In this document: positions 1 to 10,245 of the stretch, piece after piece | How the letters are laid out: each line of letters starts with the position of its first letter | Numbering within the stretch: the stretch's first letter is position 1 | Origin: Tilletiaria anomala UBC 951 | Lineage: Eukaryota > Basidiomycota > Exobasidiomycetes > Georgefischeriales > Tilletiariaceae | Assembly (NCBI RefSeq): GCF_000711695.1 | Contig: NW_013546879.1 | Location: 1 to 33,628, forward strand | Reading direction: 5' to 3' | DNA length: 33,628 nt | Notes under the pieces: model-generated | Database searches by the model: none | What the model saw: the letters and a program-made list of their open reading frames with translations, nothing else | What the model was told of the DNA's origin: nothing | Translations under genes and position numbers: made by a program

Positions 1-1054
1 GTTTAACGGGCTCATCTGCCACTGCTGCGCCGGATGCTGAGGATCGCAGGCCAGCCTGGAGGATGTCAAAAGACGCGGACCTCACTCATCACCCTGACCC
101 TAACCTTACGTTCCAGTGGTGTACCACCGCAAGAGCCGGAACCTTCATTCAATTTGGGATGTATACATGTCCGAGCACCTCGTTAGACGCTACCACCTTT
201 TGAATGCGCGGTGCTTGGCTACGATGATCGCTGACTCGATCAAGAACGGCAATTACTTTAGCGTTGCGGTCCAGATGGATCTAGGGCGTAGCTTGAATGA
301 AGTTTAAAGCACCGTGATGGGCTGGGCTTCGGACGCCAACAATGTGTCTAATCAACAGCCTTAAGGAGGTACCTCGGCTTGAGTGAACTCTAAGGGTCAT
401 CTAAAACCACATACCCCGCTGTAACGACGTTCACAGTAGCTTCTGAACGGAAGCCTGGGATAAGCTTTTTGGAATGTATTTAACAGCCATGGCAAGGAAA
501 ATCTATAGATGAAGTATACATTGCGCCCATCGCTGTGTGGAGCCGGCATCTGTGAAGCCATGGACTCGCTGGGTCTTATCTCGATGAACTTGGTCTGGGA
601 GCGCTGATCGCACGGCGTTGTTGAAGATGAAATATACGCTGATGACCTTGCTTGCTTCCAGGCACATCCAGGCAGTCTCTTCACAAAGACTACTGGGGTT
701 GGTGGCAAGTTCGAATAGCTTGCGAGTCAGAATGGCATACATAACTTACCTAACACAGTCCCATGCATAGTAGGTATTCCACACGCAAAGGTATCAACTG
801 TTGGATCTGGCAACGCAAGAAGCAAGTTGTAGAAGCGTGAACCGCAGTATCTTGCAAGCCTCCAGAAAGAGTACACTTGAGCCCCGGCCACTCATGGACA
901 TTTTTTCCAGCTCCACTGCAGTCTGCTCTCTGGAATCCATTGTCTCTTCCGTCTCCAACCAGCTAATTCAAGTCACGACCGTCAGATGTGAGTGACCCTC
1001 TTGAGAGGAGTCGATGGACGTGGAAAGAAGGTCCAGTTCGAGGTCTTGTGAGCA
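1..1054. other. Intergenic; no supported gene
   Basis: Both strands were read. Open frames are short (the longest about 100 codons, antisense around 397–708), have no recognisable motif and no consistent splice sites joining them. A short open stretch at about 116–307 on the + strand has no ATG at its head, so it could at most be an internal exon of a gene running in from the left edge; nothing supports this further. The tract near 95–107 that reads like CCCTGACCCTAACC is a single irregular occurrence and not telomeric repeat. Confidence 0.5.
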
Positions 1055-1704
1055 TTATCGATACTGCCAAGCCTCTTCGTCCCAGTTCTCTACGAGGTCG
1101 AGGTCACTCTGAGCGCGCAGAGAGAATAACTATCAGCGTTAGTCAGCAGGCGCGGAGAAACTCCGTTGGCACACCTTGAATTTCGGTCCAAAGCCGCCAA
1201 AGCCGTCCCGCAGGACGTAGATTTCCTGGCTTATCCCGAGCTCATTTCCTTCGAGTGCACTGTCGGCCTTTTGAGTATCAGCCTGCTTTGCCTCGGAGTA
1301 GATTCGTGCAGCTTTCGGACCTCTCTGCTGAGAGAGAGCGCAATGGAGAACAATCTTGTCCTTGTGCTGAAGAGCCTTGACGAGGTCCGCTACCTTGTTC
1401 TCAAAATTAGATGACGGCACATTGATCGCGCCTTTGATGTTTCCACCTTCGAAGTCATCGTCTGTCGCGAAAAGTAAGCCCGTGATAGCGTATGATTGCA
1501 AGCGGAATTGTCGAAGAGAAGGAAGGCAGATAATGATGCACAACACAGAACATGAGCCGCCGTTCGCCAAATGCTGAGGGCATATCTGTAAGAGAACGTA
1601 CCCCGTACATCAACAACGACTAGCTTCTCCTTCGTTTTGGGGTCTTTGAGGAGCGATGCTAAAGAGTCGGCATCGATGTATTTGTACGGCGGCTGGAACG
1701 ACAT
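1055..1704 (-). CDS. YCH1: Ych1/Ibp1-like rhodanese-domain phosphatase
   Basis: A 154-residue protein from three exons: 1704–1602, 1461–1175 and 1129–1055, with introns of 140 and 45 nt; all junction phases agree and the total is divisible by three. It is a single-domain rhodanese protein of the family of yeast Ych1, fission yeast Ibp1 and Acr2-type arsenate reductases, which are small Cdc25-fold phosphatases or reductases. Visible hallmarks are the opening VVVDVRDDDF strand and loop (restored exactly by removing intron 1), GGNIKGAINVPS, and the active-site loop HCALSQQRGP, a CX5R motif with the catalytic Cys near residue 75 and Arg near 81. The third exon (ending DLVENWDEEAWQYR) supplies the usual acidic/Trp tail; without the 45-nt intron the protein would end in unrelated residues. 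The start ATG at 1704 gives MSFQPPYKYID, typical of the family. Substrate (phosphotyrosine or arsenate) cannot be decided from sequence. Confidence 0.88.
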
Positions 1705-2738
1705 TCTGCTGGCGAAGGGAGGGCGGACCGAGATCGAAGAGGCAAGGCGGAGTGTGAGGCATGTGATGCGTGCAGGACGTTTGTATGCAGGATGAAGAGA
1801 CACATGTAGCCACATCGGTCAGCCGACTTGATCATGTACACTCGAACACATCTCTCAGAAAGAATAGTGGAAACAATGAGATCGGAAAGTCAACGTAACA
1901 CAACCAGGTGAAGGTCATGCATGTCTTGGATGATGGTGTGATCGCAGCGATGTAGGGAATCCCGAACTCTCTTCAATCAATCTAGAGTTGGCGCGGAAAC
2001 CTGGCAAATACCAGGTCCAAATAACAAAAGCCTCCCGGAAAGCCTCGTATGGTCTTCCGGGAAGTGACTGCTCGAAATGACGCTCCAGTACCCCACGGAA
2101 TTTCTCTGTATGACCACCCCATATTTTGCTAGTAAGGAGAGAGAATTATGGGGCCTGCTTCCACTAAGCCTGCGAACCAAGGATCTGGGGTTCAGGTAGC
2201 CGCGGAAATGCAGTTTTCACAGAGTCGTTGCGACCCGAAAACCCCCGGAACGCCGCGGCCCGCGGCCCAGAGCCATTGACCCTCCGGGCGTTTCTAGTAC
2301 TCGGATAAGTTCCCGGAAAACAGGGCGCAGAGGCTTCCCGCCGGCGTTTCTGGCCAAAGGCCCACACAGTTTCGGGGCTAACTCTAAATCAATCCACTCC
2401 TGTCAGGTGGGGCAAAGCAGTATCGCAGCACTGTGGCACTTTCACCCTTCCAGCATAAGCGCCCCGCCCGCTTTCGTTCTCCACTCCCTGCCCGCGGTTT
2501 GACCAGAAATCATCATCCTAATCCATACCCACAATCCTTTCCTTCAACCCCTCGCCGCCGCATGTATCTCTTTGCATCCACAGGCTGCAGACAACACACG
2601 CAATAGGGGCCGTCGTCGACTGGATGCTCGTTTTTGTGCGAATGGTGCCTGCTGAAGCACCGTGCGGCCCGTCCCTGCGCTTCGAGGACGCGTCGCGTCA
2701 GCAAAGTACCCACCCGGCAGCCCCAGCCCCAAACAACC
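1705..2738. promoter_or_regulatory. Divergent promoter region, Ych1-like / GILT-like genes
   Basis: About 1 kb between two divergently transcribed genes, with no credible coding sequence. It contains four copies of CCCGGAA or its complement: 2034–2040, 2055–2061 (as TTCCGGG), 2244–2250 and 2312–2318. Two sit in near-palindromes, CTTCCGGGAAG at 2054–2064 and TTCCCGGAA at 2310–2318. The copies lie 420–705 bp upstream of the GILT-like ATG. Function as a transcription-factor site is inference from clustering only. The part from 2180 to 2360 is GC-rich. Confidence 0.4.
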
Positions 2739-3886
2739 ATGCTGTGGTCGTATAAAGCATCTGCTGCAACAGCTACTGCCATCTTGGCGGCTTTCCTGGT
2801 GCCGGCAGCCACTGCCAGGAGCATCGAGTCGCACTTAGACAGCAATGGCGTACCTCAACTCGTCCTACAAGGTGGAAGAGTGCAGGATGGCAGTTCGACT
2901 GCAGCGGCCACCAAACGGGTCCCTGTTACTCTCGGTGTTATGTCTCGCTGTCCTGATGCACTTTACTGTGAGGCCTTCTGGAACAACGTCATGTCTGCCC
3001 CGACAAAAAACATCCCAGGAGGGTCAACAGTCAACACCCAAATCGACCTCAGCCTCTCATTCATCGGCGAGCCCATAGGCAACAACATCCAAGACGCACC
3101 GTATGGCGTGGTTTGCAAACACGGTGATCAAGAATGCTTGGGTAATATCCAAGAACTCTGCGTCATGAAACGACTCAAATCCTCCAAGGTCGGCCAAAGG
3201 TACGATCTCTCACCGTCGGATGCGCAAGCCAAGTGGTGGGACTTCGTTCAGTGTCTAAATTTTGAAGGACTTGGCGAGATCGGGAAGAACAACGCCCTTG
3301 CAAAGCGATGCTTGGACATCGTTGGGGGCCCTCACTGGGAAAACGATGGTGTCGAGGCCTGCATAGACGGCAAGGAAGGTCGCGATCTACTTTTGGAGAG
3401 CGTCAAGGCCAGCAAAAAAGCCGGCATCAAGTGAGGAGTGCTTTGTCGCGGCTTTGACCTTCATTCTGCTGCTGATGATCTGCTTCCCACTGTAGGAACT
3501 CGTGCACCATCCTGATCGATAGCAAACCAATCTGCACCCGGGATGATAATCAGTGGAAGAATTGCTCTTCGGGGCATGACGTGTCCGACTTTGTGCACGC
3601 CATAGAAGTTGTGCACAAGAGGCTCAATCCGCGCTCTGGAGCCACCGGCATGGTCACCTCCGACGCATATCAGCAGCCGTTTTTTGCTGACAACCCTAGT
3701 CCTTTCCTCACGGAAAGGGCAGGACCCTCGCTCATCAAGCGACAACAGCAATCAGCCTCGGGTGGTGGGTCTGGCATACTTGGTGATGGAGGCAGCAGCC
3801 CGCCTGCGAGTCCAGCCAGCGTCTTTGTGAGTCCAAAAGCCACTTCTCCAGGAAGGACTCCACTGCAGGAGAACCCAATGTCGTGA
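2739..3886 (+). CDS. Secreted GILT-family thiol reductase
   Basis: A 360-residue protein from two exons, 2739–3430 and 3496–3886, with a 65-nt intron (GTGAGG…TGTAG) splitting a Lys codon. An N-terminal signal peptide (hydrophobic stretch about residues 8–25, ending AATA-R) is followed by a GILT domain. The GILT signature CX-H-G-X2-E-C-X2-N-X4-C is complete as CKHGDQECLGNIQELC starting near residue 126. The redox site near residue 71 reads SRCPDALYC: Cys71 is present, the fourth position is Ala instead of the second Cys of CXXC, and another Cys follows at 77. Exon 2 continues the fold (TILIDSKPIC, NCSSGHDVSDFV) and ends in a Ser/Pro-rich tail of about 100 residues, probably disordered. Animal GILT reduces protein disulfides in acidic compartments; in a fungus a secreted or vacuolar thiol reductase is the likely role. 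The ATG at 2739 was chosen because it directly heads the signal peptide. Confidence 0.88.
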
Positions 3887-4082
3887 GCCAACCTCCCGCA
3901 GCCTGCGGCAAGAAAATCCCATCACTTCTCTTTCATCTTTGTTGCCACAGTCTCTGATTGACCCAACTGCGTGCCTCTACTTCCACCATGCCGTTCTCTC
4001 GCTGTGAAGACCTTTGTGATTGGTTCGTCTTACGCTCCCCTTTCGTTACCACTGTCACGCATACCGCCGCCAGAACCAGTCT

Positions 4083-5889
4083 ATGGCCTCCCTGACTGCT
4101 AGCACCCCAACTCCAAGCGCATCTTCGAGTGCGGGAGCTGACGGGAACAGCAGCAGCCGAGGCAACAGCACAAACACTAGCACTGGAGCTAACACTGGCG
4201 GCGGCAGTAATGGCAGCGGCTTTGGCAGTATCTTTAACAACAGCTTGGTCAGCCCTAGCTTACCTGCCCCATTCCTTGCCTTTTCTGTTGCAGCAATCGC
4301 GCTCTTCATCGTCGTTGTTGCCTTTGTTCTTTTGCGCATCTTCCTCAGGAACCGGCGCCTGAGACGCATGGGCCTCTTTGTCGACGACGACTTTGTGCGC
4401 GGCGGCTTTCTAGGCACAAGCACACGCATCACCGAAGACCCGCTCGTCCCGCCCAAGCTCTGGGAGGCCAAGATTGCCGAGGTTCGCAAGACCGATTCAG
4501 CGTGGAGGGGAGAGGCGAATAAGAACGATGCCGTCTATACTTGGGATGCACTCATGGTTGGTCGCAGTATTGACAACTGACATCCTGCTATCCTGTCTGA
4601 CCATTCCTATGCTCCTTTTGAAGCCGGTGGCCGCAGCTCTGCCCCCCAATCTGTACCCAATGTTGTTTGACCATGAAAAGGCGACAATTGCTCCCGCAGC
4701 AACAACAAAGGCGGAAACAATCCCTGCTTCAAGTGATGCCACCACCGCACGTCATCGATTTCTAGCCGCCCCAAGGATCCCCCGCATGCTGCGTCGTGGC
4801 AACAATGAAGATGCTTCCACGCAGTCCAACGTACACGCGACCTCTCCTGTGGTTACAGGAACCACTGCAGACCCTGATCCGACTGCCGTCGCACTTGAAG
4901 CTGCTGCGTCCGAGCCGACTGCGGCATCAGTGAACGTTACAGTCTTAATTGCCATGCCGTCGACAAAGACGGTCTTTCCATCGACAAAGCGTCTCAATCC
5001 GTCCGTCTCAGCATCGACGCTTCGGAGCAACCTGCGCATATCCCCCACAGCTGAGATTCCGCAAGTCGATGAAGTTGATGACGATGCCGAGGACAGCATC
5101 GACAAAGGCAAAATGCGACGAGCGCCCTCTCTCCGCAGTGTACGAACAGGAGCCTCTGTGAAATCTGTTGCAGAGGCGCGCAGAGAAGCCTTCTTTGGCG
5201 AACAGGCGGCAAAAGACGCCGAGGCCGTGACAGCGGGTGCGCATCCTACGAACGGGCTGGATGCCTCCATCGAGGAGGATGAGCTTCCAGAGCTTGTGTT
5301 TGGCACCGCCAGTGTCCCGATATTCAAACGTATACCGACCCAGACGTCATTCTTTGGAGGCACAACAGAGACAGTTCTCCCGGTTCACCCAACGCGAGGC
5401 GATCTGCTCAAGCTTCTGGAAGATGCGAAATCGGCGCGCGAACGAAAGGCGCAAGCCGATGCTTCTCGCAAAGCCGCGGAATCGAAGAAGGCTGCCGGTC
5501 AAGATTCGGGTAACATGGTACACAATGCAGCGACTGTCCAGTCGATACCCCATTCTCCAGATGCTGATGCGCAAAGCGAACGGCCTGTCTCGGTTGCGTC
5601 CAGTGCGCATGCCGCTTTGGGTCTAGGCGATGTTGTCACCCGCATGATGCAAGCAAATGGCAATGCGAGCAATGCCGATGTTGGCCACTCCAGCACCCAT
5701 CTCGCCCAGTCTTCTTTGGGGCCCTCCTTCAATATCAGCCGTGATCCAGCTGCCCCGACTGACAATCACCTCCTGCACCAGCCATCTTTTGATACGCTTG
5801 ACTCTCGATATCACGACACGCAGCAGGGTGATTGCAACGCCACAACGCAGCCCATCGAAGTCCCACACACTTCAGTCCCTGCGCCATAA
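4083..5889 (+). CDS. Single-pass membrane protein, long cytoplasmic tail
   Basis: A 579-residue protein from two exons, 4083–4556 and 4624–5889. The 67-nt intron (GTTGGT…GAAG) restores the frame and joins TWDALM to PVAAALPPNL, matching a W-x-x-(L/M)MP pattern often seen in fungal membrane proteins of this layout. Residues 1–63 are Ser/Thr/Gly-rich with several N-glycosylation sequons; residues 64–87 form one transmembrane helix followed by a basic RNRRLRRMG stop-transfer, so the expected topology is N-terminus outside without a cleaved signal. The tail of about 490 residues is rich in Ala, Ser and Thr and probably disordered, with a charged Ala/Lys/Arg stretch (EDAKSARERKAQADASRKAAE) likely to be helical or coiled-coil. 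The architecture resembles cell-surface sensors, but no family is recognised. An alternative intron (4567–4636) also keeps the frame. The next gene converges 134 bp downstream. Confidence 0.75.
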
Positions 5890-6023
5890 GGTAGCCGAAC
5901 AACTTCCTATCGAGCCAGCCACTTCAGATTAGGTCGTGCGAAACGCTCCAACGAAGCCCTTCACGGCATTTATCTCATGTATTCCTATCTGCTTGTTCTG
6001 CAATTATCGTTGACTGTAATCAA

Positions 6024-7546
6024 TTATGTCTTCGCTTTGCCGTTGCCATTGGCGAGCGTCTTGTGTTCGTACCTGTTTGCCTTTCCCTTGCGTGAAGCAC
6101 TGCCGCCACTTATGTAGCTGTTGACGAAGAATTGCGCAAAGAGGAACAAGAGTGGTAGCATGTAGAAGGTGTTGACCCACAATGCGAGCGTAGCACCGGT
6201 CGTATCGAAGCAACTGGTAGGGCTTTTGCTTTCTTGGCGAAAGCGAGCATTGTGGGCAAGGTCCAGATGAGTGTATTCCGTTGATTGGAGGACGGGGGAT
6301 TCTTGGAAGGAAAAGAATTGTCGCACGATGAGCGAGGCGGCAGCGATTGTACTACCGACGTGACGCTTCGCGATGCCTTGGAGAACTGCTCCGGGGTTAA
6401 TGCGAAGGAACCAGTACAAGTTCGTGGCGAGTGTGCCTGAGGCGATCTGTGCAATCTGCAAGGAGGTAAGGCTGCGCTTGAGGGTACGTGGAAAGGGCAG
6501 GTGCAAAGCAGTGAAGAGGTAGTCTTTCGAGATCGGCCCAGAGTGTGAGCAATTTCCACCCACGGACGATGTGACTGTAGAATTCACTTACATGTGTACA
6601 TTAGTGTGTGCACGAAAGAGTTCCAGGTGGTGAAGACTGAGCGCAGGTGACACACGCAGTTCAGCCGAATGTTCATGAAAGCCCAGCACCAGCACATACC
6701 CCAGACACATTCACTTCCGAACCGCACGGCGATCCACATGCTGATAAGCGCCCCTGCATGATGGTAGCTTTGCAGCTGGCCGACTTGCCTGCCCTTGAGT
6801 AGGAGAATGACCGAATCGACGACCTGACAAGATTTTAGTATGTGAACGAACACTCGTTAGCAAATTCAAGGAATGGTATAGATGTTTAGCATGACTCACT
6901 TCATAGTACTTGCTCAGATAGAAGAGATAGTTGAATTTATTGAGGTATCGGGCCTCAGTCGAGAACGTGCAGAGCGCCAGTTTGACTCCTGTGGAGATCA
7001 GACGCCGCTAGACGGGAATTAGTCATCAAAGGGCCTCGGGAGCACACATTGGGGAGCTGAATACGACGTACCTTCAAAACCAGCACCCCGAAGCCCTTGA
7101 GAAATGTAATCTACGGCGACCGGAAAGACGTGAATCCACGTCCAGGCGCTGAAAAGCATGAGAAAGGCATTGTGCACCAGGACGATAAATCGCAACAACG
7201 GGTTGCCTTTGACGTAATCTTTGCTGCCATTCCTCTTGACAGCACCGCTGAGCCAGTGCGCAAGGACATAGTAGGCGACAGCAAAGTAGAGCGGATAGAC
7301 GGAGCGCAACGACTCTGTGTAAAAAGTCGACGGAAAGATCGAGTTCAAAATGGAGCCTTGTTCGAAAGGGTACGGTGGATTTGGTGAGCTGACGATTGCA
7401 TCGTACGCAGATCGGTTATGTTCATATGGTGCAAGAAGGATGGTCTTCGACGTATGGTCAAAGGGGTATCGATGTGGAAAGATGAAATCCAAGGCTTGAA
7501 CGAGCAATGGATTCGGTGGAAATGGAGAAGTCGTGAACAATGGCAT
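6024..7546 (-). CDS. ELO (GNS1/SUR4) family elongase-like protein
   Basis: A 410-residue polytopic membrane protein from five exons: 7546–7072, 6988–6900, 6823–6700, 6636–6592 and 6523–6024; introns of 83, 76, 63 and 68 nt, all phases consistent. The ELO core is plain: YLNKFNYLFYLSKYYE, VVDSVILLLKGRQ, SYHHAGALISMW, NSFVHTLMYTYY. ELO proteins sit in the endoplasmic reticulum and perform the condensing step of very-long-chain fatty-acid elongation. The hallmark HxxHH box reads Q206-S-Y-H209-H210, so the first His is Gln. From memory, a fungal subfamily carries this change; whether those proteins condense acyl chains is unclear. About 120 residues precede the core, and the C-terminus is Lys/Gly-rich, with basic residues near the end that could act in ER retention. 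ATG 7546 gives MPLFTTSPF and is the last ATG before the conserved region; an upstream in-frame extension is open but not conserved-looking. Confidence 0.9.
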
Positions 7547-8862
7547 GGCGTCGAAACGCTTCAGCAGCAACAAAAGACGCAAACTAGAAAGGAGCAAAGC
7601 GAAGGACTGATACCAGTAGCAGCTTTGATAAATGGAGATCAACGACTGTGCAGAAGAGTGTGTGACAAAGACTGTTCATTGAAACGTGACGGACAGAGCA
7701 ATGAAAGCATTCCAATTTTGTCAGACTCGGTATGTACTATTAAAAACCAGGTCATCCATAGCTAACTTGGGCCAGCAGTCTTCAGATAAGTGAGGCCAAT
7801 TCACGAACGGTTCCGCTGTTGGGACCCTAAACTAGCGTTGACACAAACTAATTTACCTTTCGAATGTGCCATATAATTCTGTACACAGTGCGAGACTTCA
7901 GTAGAGTAAGAACATCTGTTATTTAGCAAGGTCTCAGTTCCAATTAAATTGGGTGTAAAAGTAACAGCAGGGGCTTCCCACTGATAACATAGACAAGTGT
8001 AGATATCAACCTGCGATGATCAGGCAGCCACAAGCTGCCAAATTTTTACGTTTCGCAGAGAATTGGCTTAATCGAGATTCGGACCGGACGGACCGGACGG
8101 ACCAGACGGACCAGACGGGCCGAGCCAATGACCCAAAGTCCAACTTCCGAAGTATCGTCCAATCATCTACTTCAAAGAAGCGTTCACGGCTACGTTGCTT
8201 CCTCAGACTTAAATATCGCCATTCTTCCACATGAAAGCGGCAAGCACCTTTCAAATACGCGCTGACCTTGGCACTGCCGGGCGTTGTGAAACAAGCACTT
8301 GATTTCAGATAGGTTCAAAGAACGCCTACCAATATTTCTTCGCCTGTTAGAGCGACCATCCAATTCTCAACATCGAAACAAGCATTGGCCGCAATCGCGC
8401 TAGACTCCGACATGTATTAGTCAAAACAATGAATGCCCCTTCGAGGTACCAATGCGTGGAGGTTGTTCTACATCGAAGCTACTTCTATTAAAAATGCATG
8501 CCTATGTTGTCAGCTCATTGAACATTCTGCTCACACCAGACAAGAGGTTGAGAGGTGCGCAAAGCATATAATGCCTTGTCCAGCATCACTTTCCATAGAG
8601 GCTACGAGTAGTTTCAAGTGGCTACCGTAATTAGCTATGGCGCGCCTTCACTAGACGTTAACGTAGACCGATGCAGACTCCATGCGCTTTGTCTAAGTGG
8701 TATATCATGAATGCCGAGTTTTTGATTATCCGTCAGAGAAAATTAGTGCCCGGAGTCGAATACATCTGCGTCGTGGGACATGCTCTTGAATTCGGAAAGG
8801 CTCATGTTTGCAACCTCGACGTTGCAGGCCTGGCATGTGCAGTGAGCAGTGCGCAAGGCTCG
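7547..8862. other. Intergenic with a 9-bp minisatellite
   Basis: No supported gene in about 1.3 kb. Open frames on both strands are short and motif-free. A perfect-phase tandem repeat of a 9-bp unit (CGGACCGGA and variants CGGACCAGA, CGGGCCGAG) occupies 8080–8124, five copies; it would read as alternating charged and polar residues in one frame but that frame is not otherwise gene-like. An ATG-led frame at 8671–8988 overlaps the 3' end of the antisense gene and is judged a shadow. Confidence 0.5.
8080..8124. repeat. Minisatellite, 5 x 9 bp
   Basis: Five adjacent 9-bp units: two CGGACCGGA, two CGGACCAGA and one diverged CGGGCCGAG. The ordered pairing of identical copies suggests stepwise duplication by slippage. 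Confidence 0.85.
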
Positions 8863-9357
8863 TCAGAATACATCCTCTTGAGGGCCGCTGGGAAGAACGC
8901 TCACGATTTCAATAACACTTCTCGGAACCACTCGTACCTTGTCCATCACCACTCCAGCTTTCTTGAGATGGTCAATCTCAACCAGTAGCAAGCTCCCATC
9001 CTTTTTTGTCCGTTGATCCGCGATGACGACCGCCGCTGCACTCCACTGCGATTCGCCCGTTTTCTCAACGCTTGATGACGTTTTCGCCACCTCATCGCGA
9101 ATATACGCGGCAATCTTTTGAATAGAAGTGTCGTTTAGACTGCCATCAGCTTCGAATTTGAAGCCATCTTTGCCGGCGATAAGCAGCTCCGAAGGAAGGA
9201 CGAGAACCACTTCCCAAAGTCCAGAATCTTCGGCCGATGTCTCTCCAGAGGTAACCTCATCAATGTAGGACGTGGAGCGAATCTGGGACAGCAAGCCCTC
9301 CAGATCATCCGAAGAGAACTGCGAAGGATCAGCGTTGTAGAGAGCGACTGGAGCCAT
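8863..9357 (-). CDS. Small acidic protein of unknown function
   Basis: An uninterrupted 164-residue frame starting at ATG 9357 (MAPVALYNADPSQF). I do not recognise a family. The composition is gene-like: alternating hydrophobic strands (LWEVVLVLPSELLI, WSAAAVVIAD, SLLLVEIDHL, KVRVVPRSVIEIVSVLP) and charged helical segments (SIQKIAAYIRDEVAK), suggesting a small alpha/beta domain; no signal peptide or membrane segment is seen, so it is probably cytosolic. The C-terminus SGPQEDVF ends at a TGA. The frame remains open for about 100 nt upstream of 9357 without an ATG, and the sequence there (around 9360–9460) also looks protein-like, so a further 5' exon is possible. The next gene upstream on this strand lies 0.9 kb away. 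Confidence 0.6.
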   Translation of the reverse strand: MAPVALYNADPSQFSSDDLEGLLSQIRSTSYIDEVTSGETSAEDSGLWEVVLVLPSELLIAGKDGFKFEADGSLNDTSIQKIAAYIRDEVAKTSSSVEKTGESQWSAAAVVIADQRTKKDGSLLLVEIDHLKKAGVVMDKVRVVPRSVIEIVSVLPSGPQEDVF

Positions 9358-10245
9358 CTTGATGCAGCTTTGCGAGTCGGACAGCTTTGAGCAGGTCCGT
9401 GGAGCTCGTGCCCGTGTCTTTTCAGCAATCGCACCGGCCAGGTTTCGTGATGGAAGATCTGTAATTCAGGACTCGAGATAAAGTGACTCAGAGGGTTGAC
9501 AGTGGGTTGGGCAACTAGACAATTGACGCTTCAAACAACTAGATGTATGATATGATGACGTATTGGTGGTGAAAGGTTGACTCTAGCGTCAGCATCTGGC
9601 GATTCTTTATTAACCATTTCTCAAAAAACAATAGTCATCAGAAGGGTTTGGTGACCCAACGAATCTACAAAACTTTTTTCTTCAGGAGTCTCCATCATGC
9701 GCTTTCTGACTTCGCTCCATCAATACATCCCCCAAGATGATGCCACTGATTCCCACCTTTACTCGTAGGAAGTCTATGTTTGATGGATAGGGTGTGCAAA
9801 AGAACACACTGCGTCAATCTGGACGTGAGTGGGCGGCGGATCGGATGAGATAGCGCCGAGGTGCGGCCCTGGCACTCGTTGATTGGCATTGCGAAATCAA
9901 TTCGACTGGGAAACTGGGCTCTTGCTGTTCACACCGTTTGAGTGCCAGGGCAAAAAGCGATCTGTGTTGAGGTCAAGCACACATTGCGTTAGAATTGCTC
10001 TTAAAATGGAAATAGACACAACCTAAGGTAACCAGTGTAATTCCACGATACCGTCTTGTCGAACACAGTGTCCACCGTTCTCTCGCGCTACATGCGTATT
10101 CATGCGGATATATACATACAACGACTGCAAGGCCAAGTTTGGACCGGCGAAGAGGGAATGCGGAATTACGGCGCAGGGGAGGCTCCAAAAGCTTTCGTGG
10201 AATTACATCCGCCGTCTTGCGAGGCGCACTTTAGGGAACAATTAG
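9358..10245. other. Intergenic; nothing recognised
   Basis: About 0.9 kb between two genes on the minus strand. Apart from the possible upstream extension of the small protein (9360–9460), no frame, RNA gene or repeat stands out. The right part serves as the 3' flank of the S33-like gene ending at 10246. Confidence 0.45.

Noticed and set aside
92-108. Telomere-like CCCTGACCCTAACC
   Set aside because: One irregular occurrence, not an array.
4752-5363. 203-codon open frame on the minus strand
   Set aside because: Antisense shadow of the membrane-protein gene; composition mirrors its Ala/Ser-rich codons.
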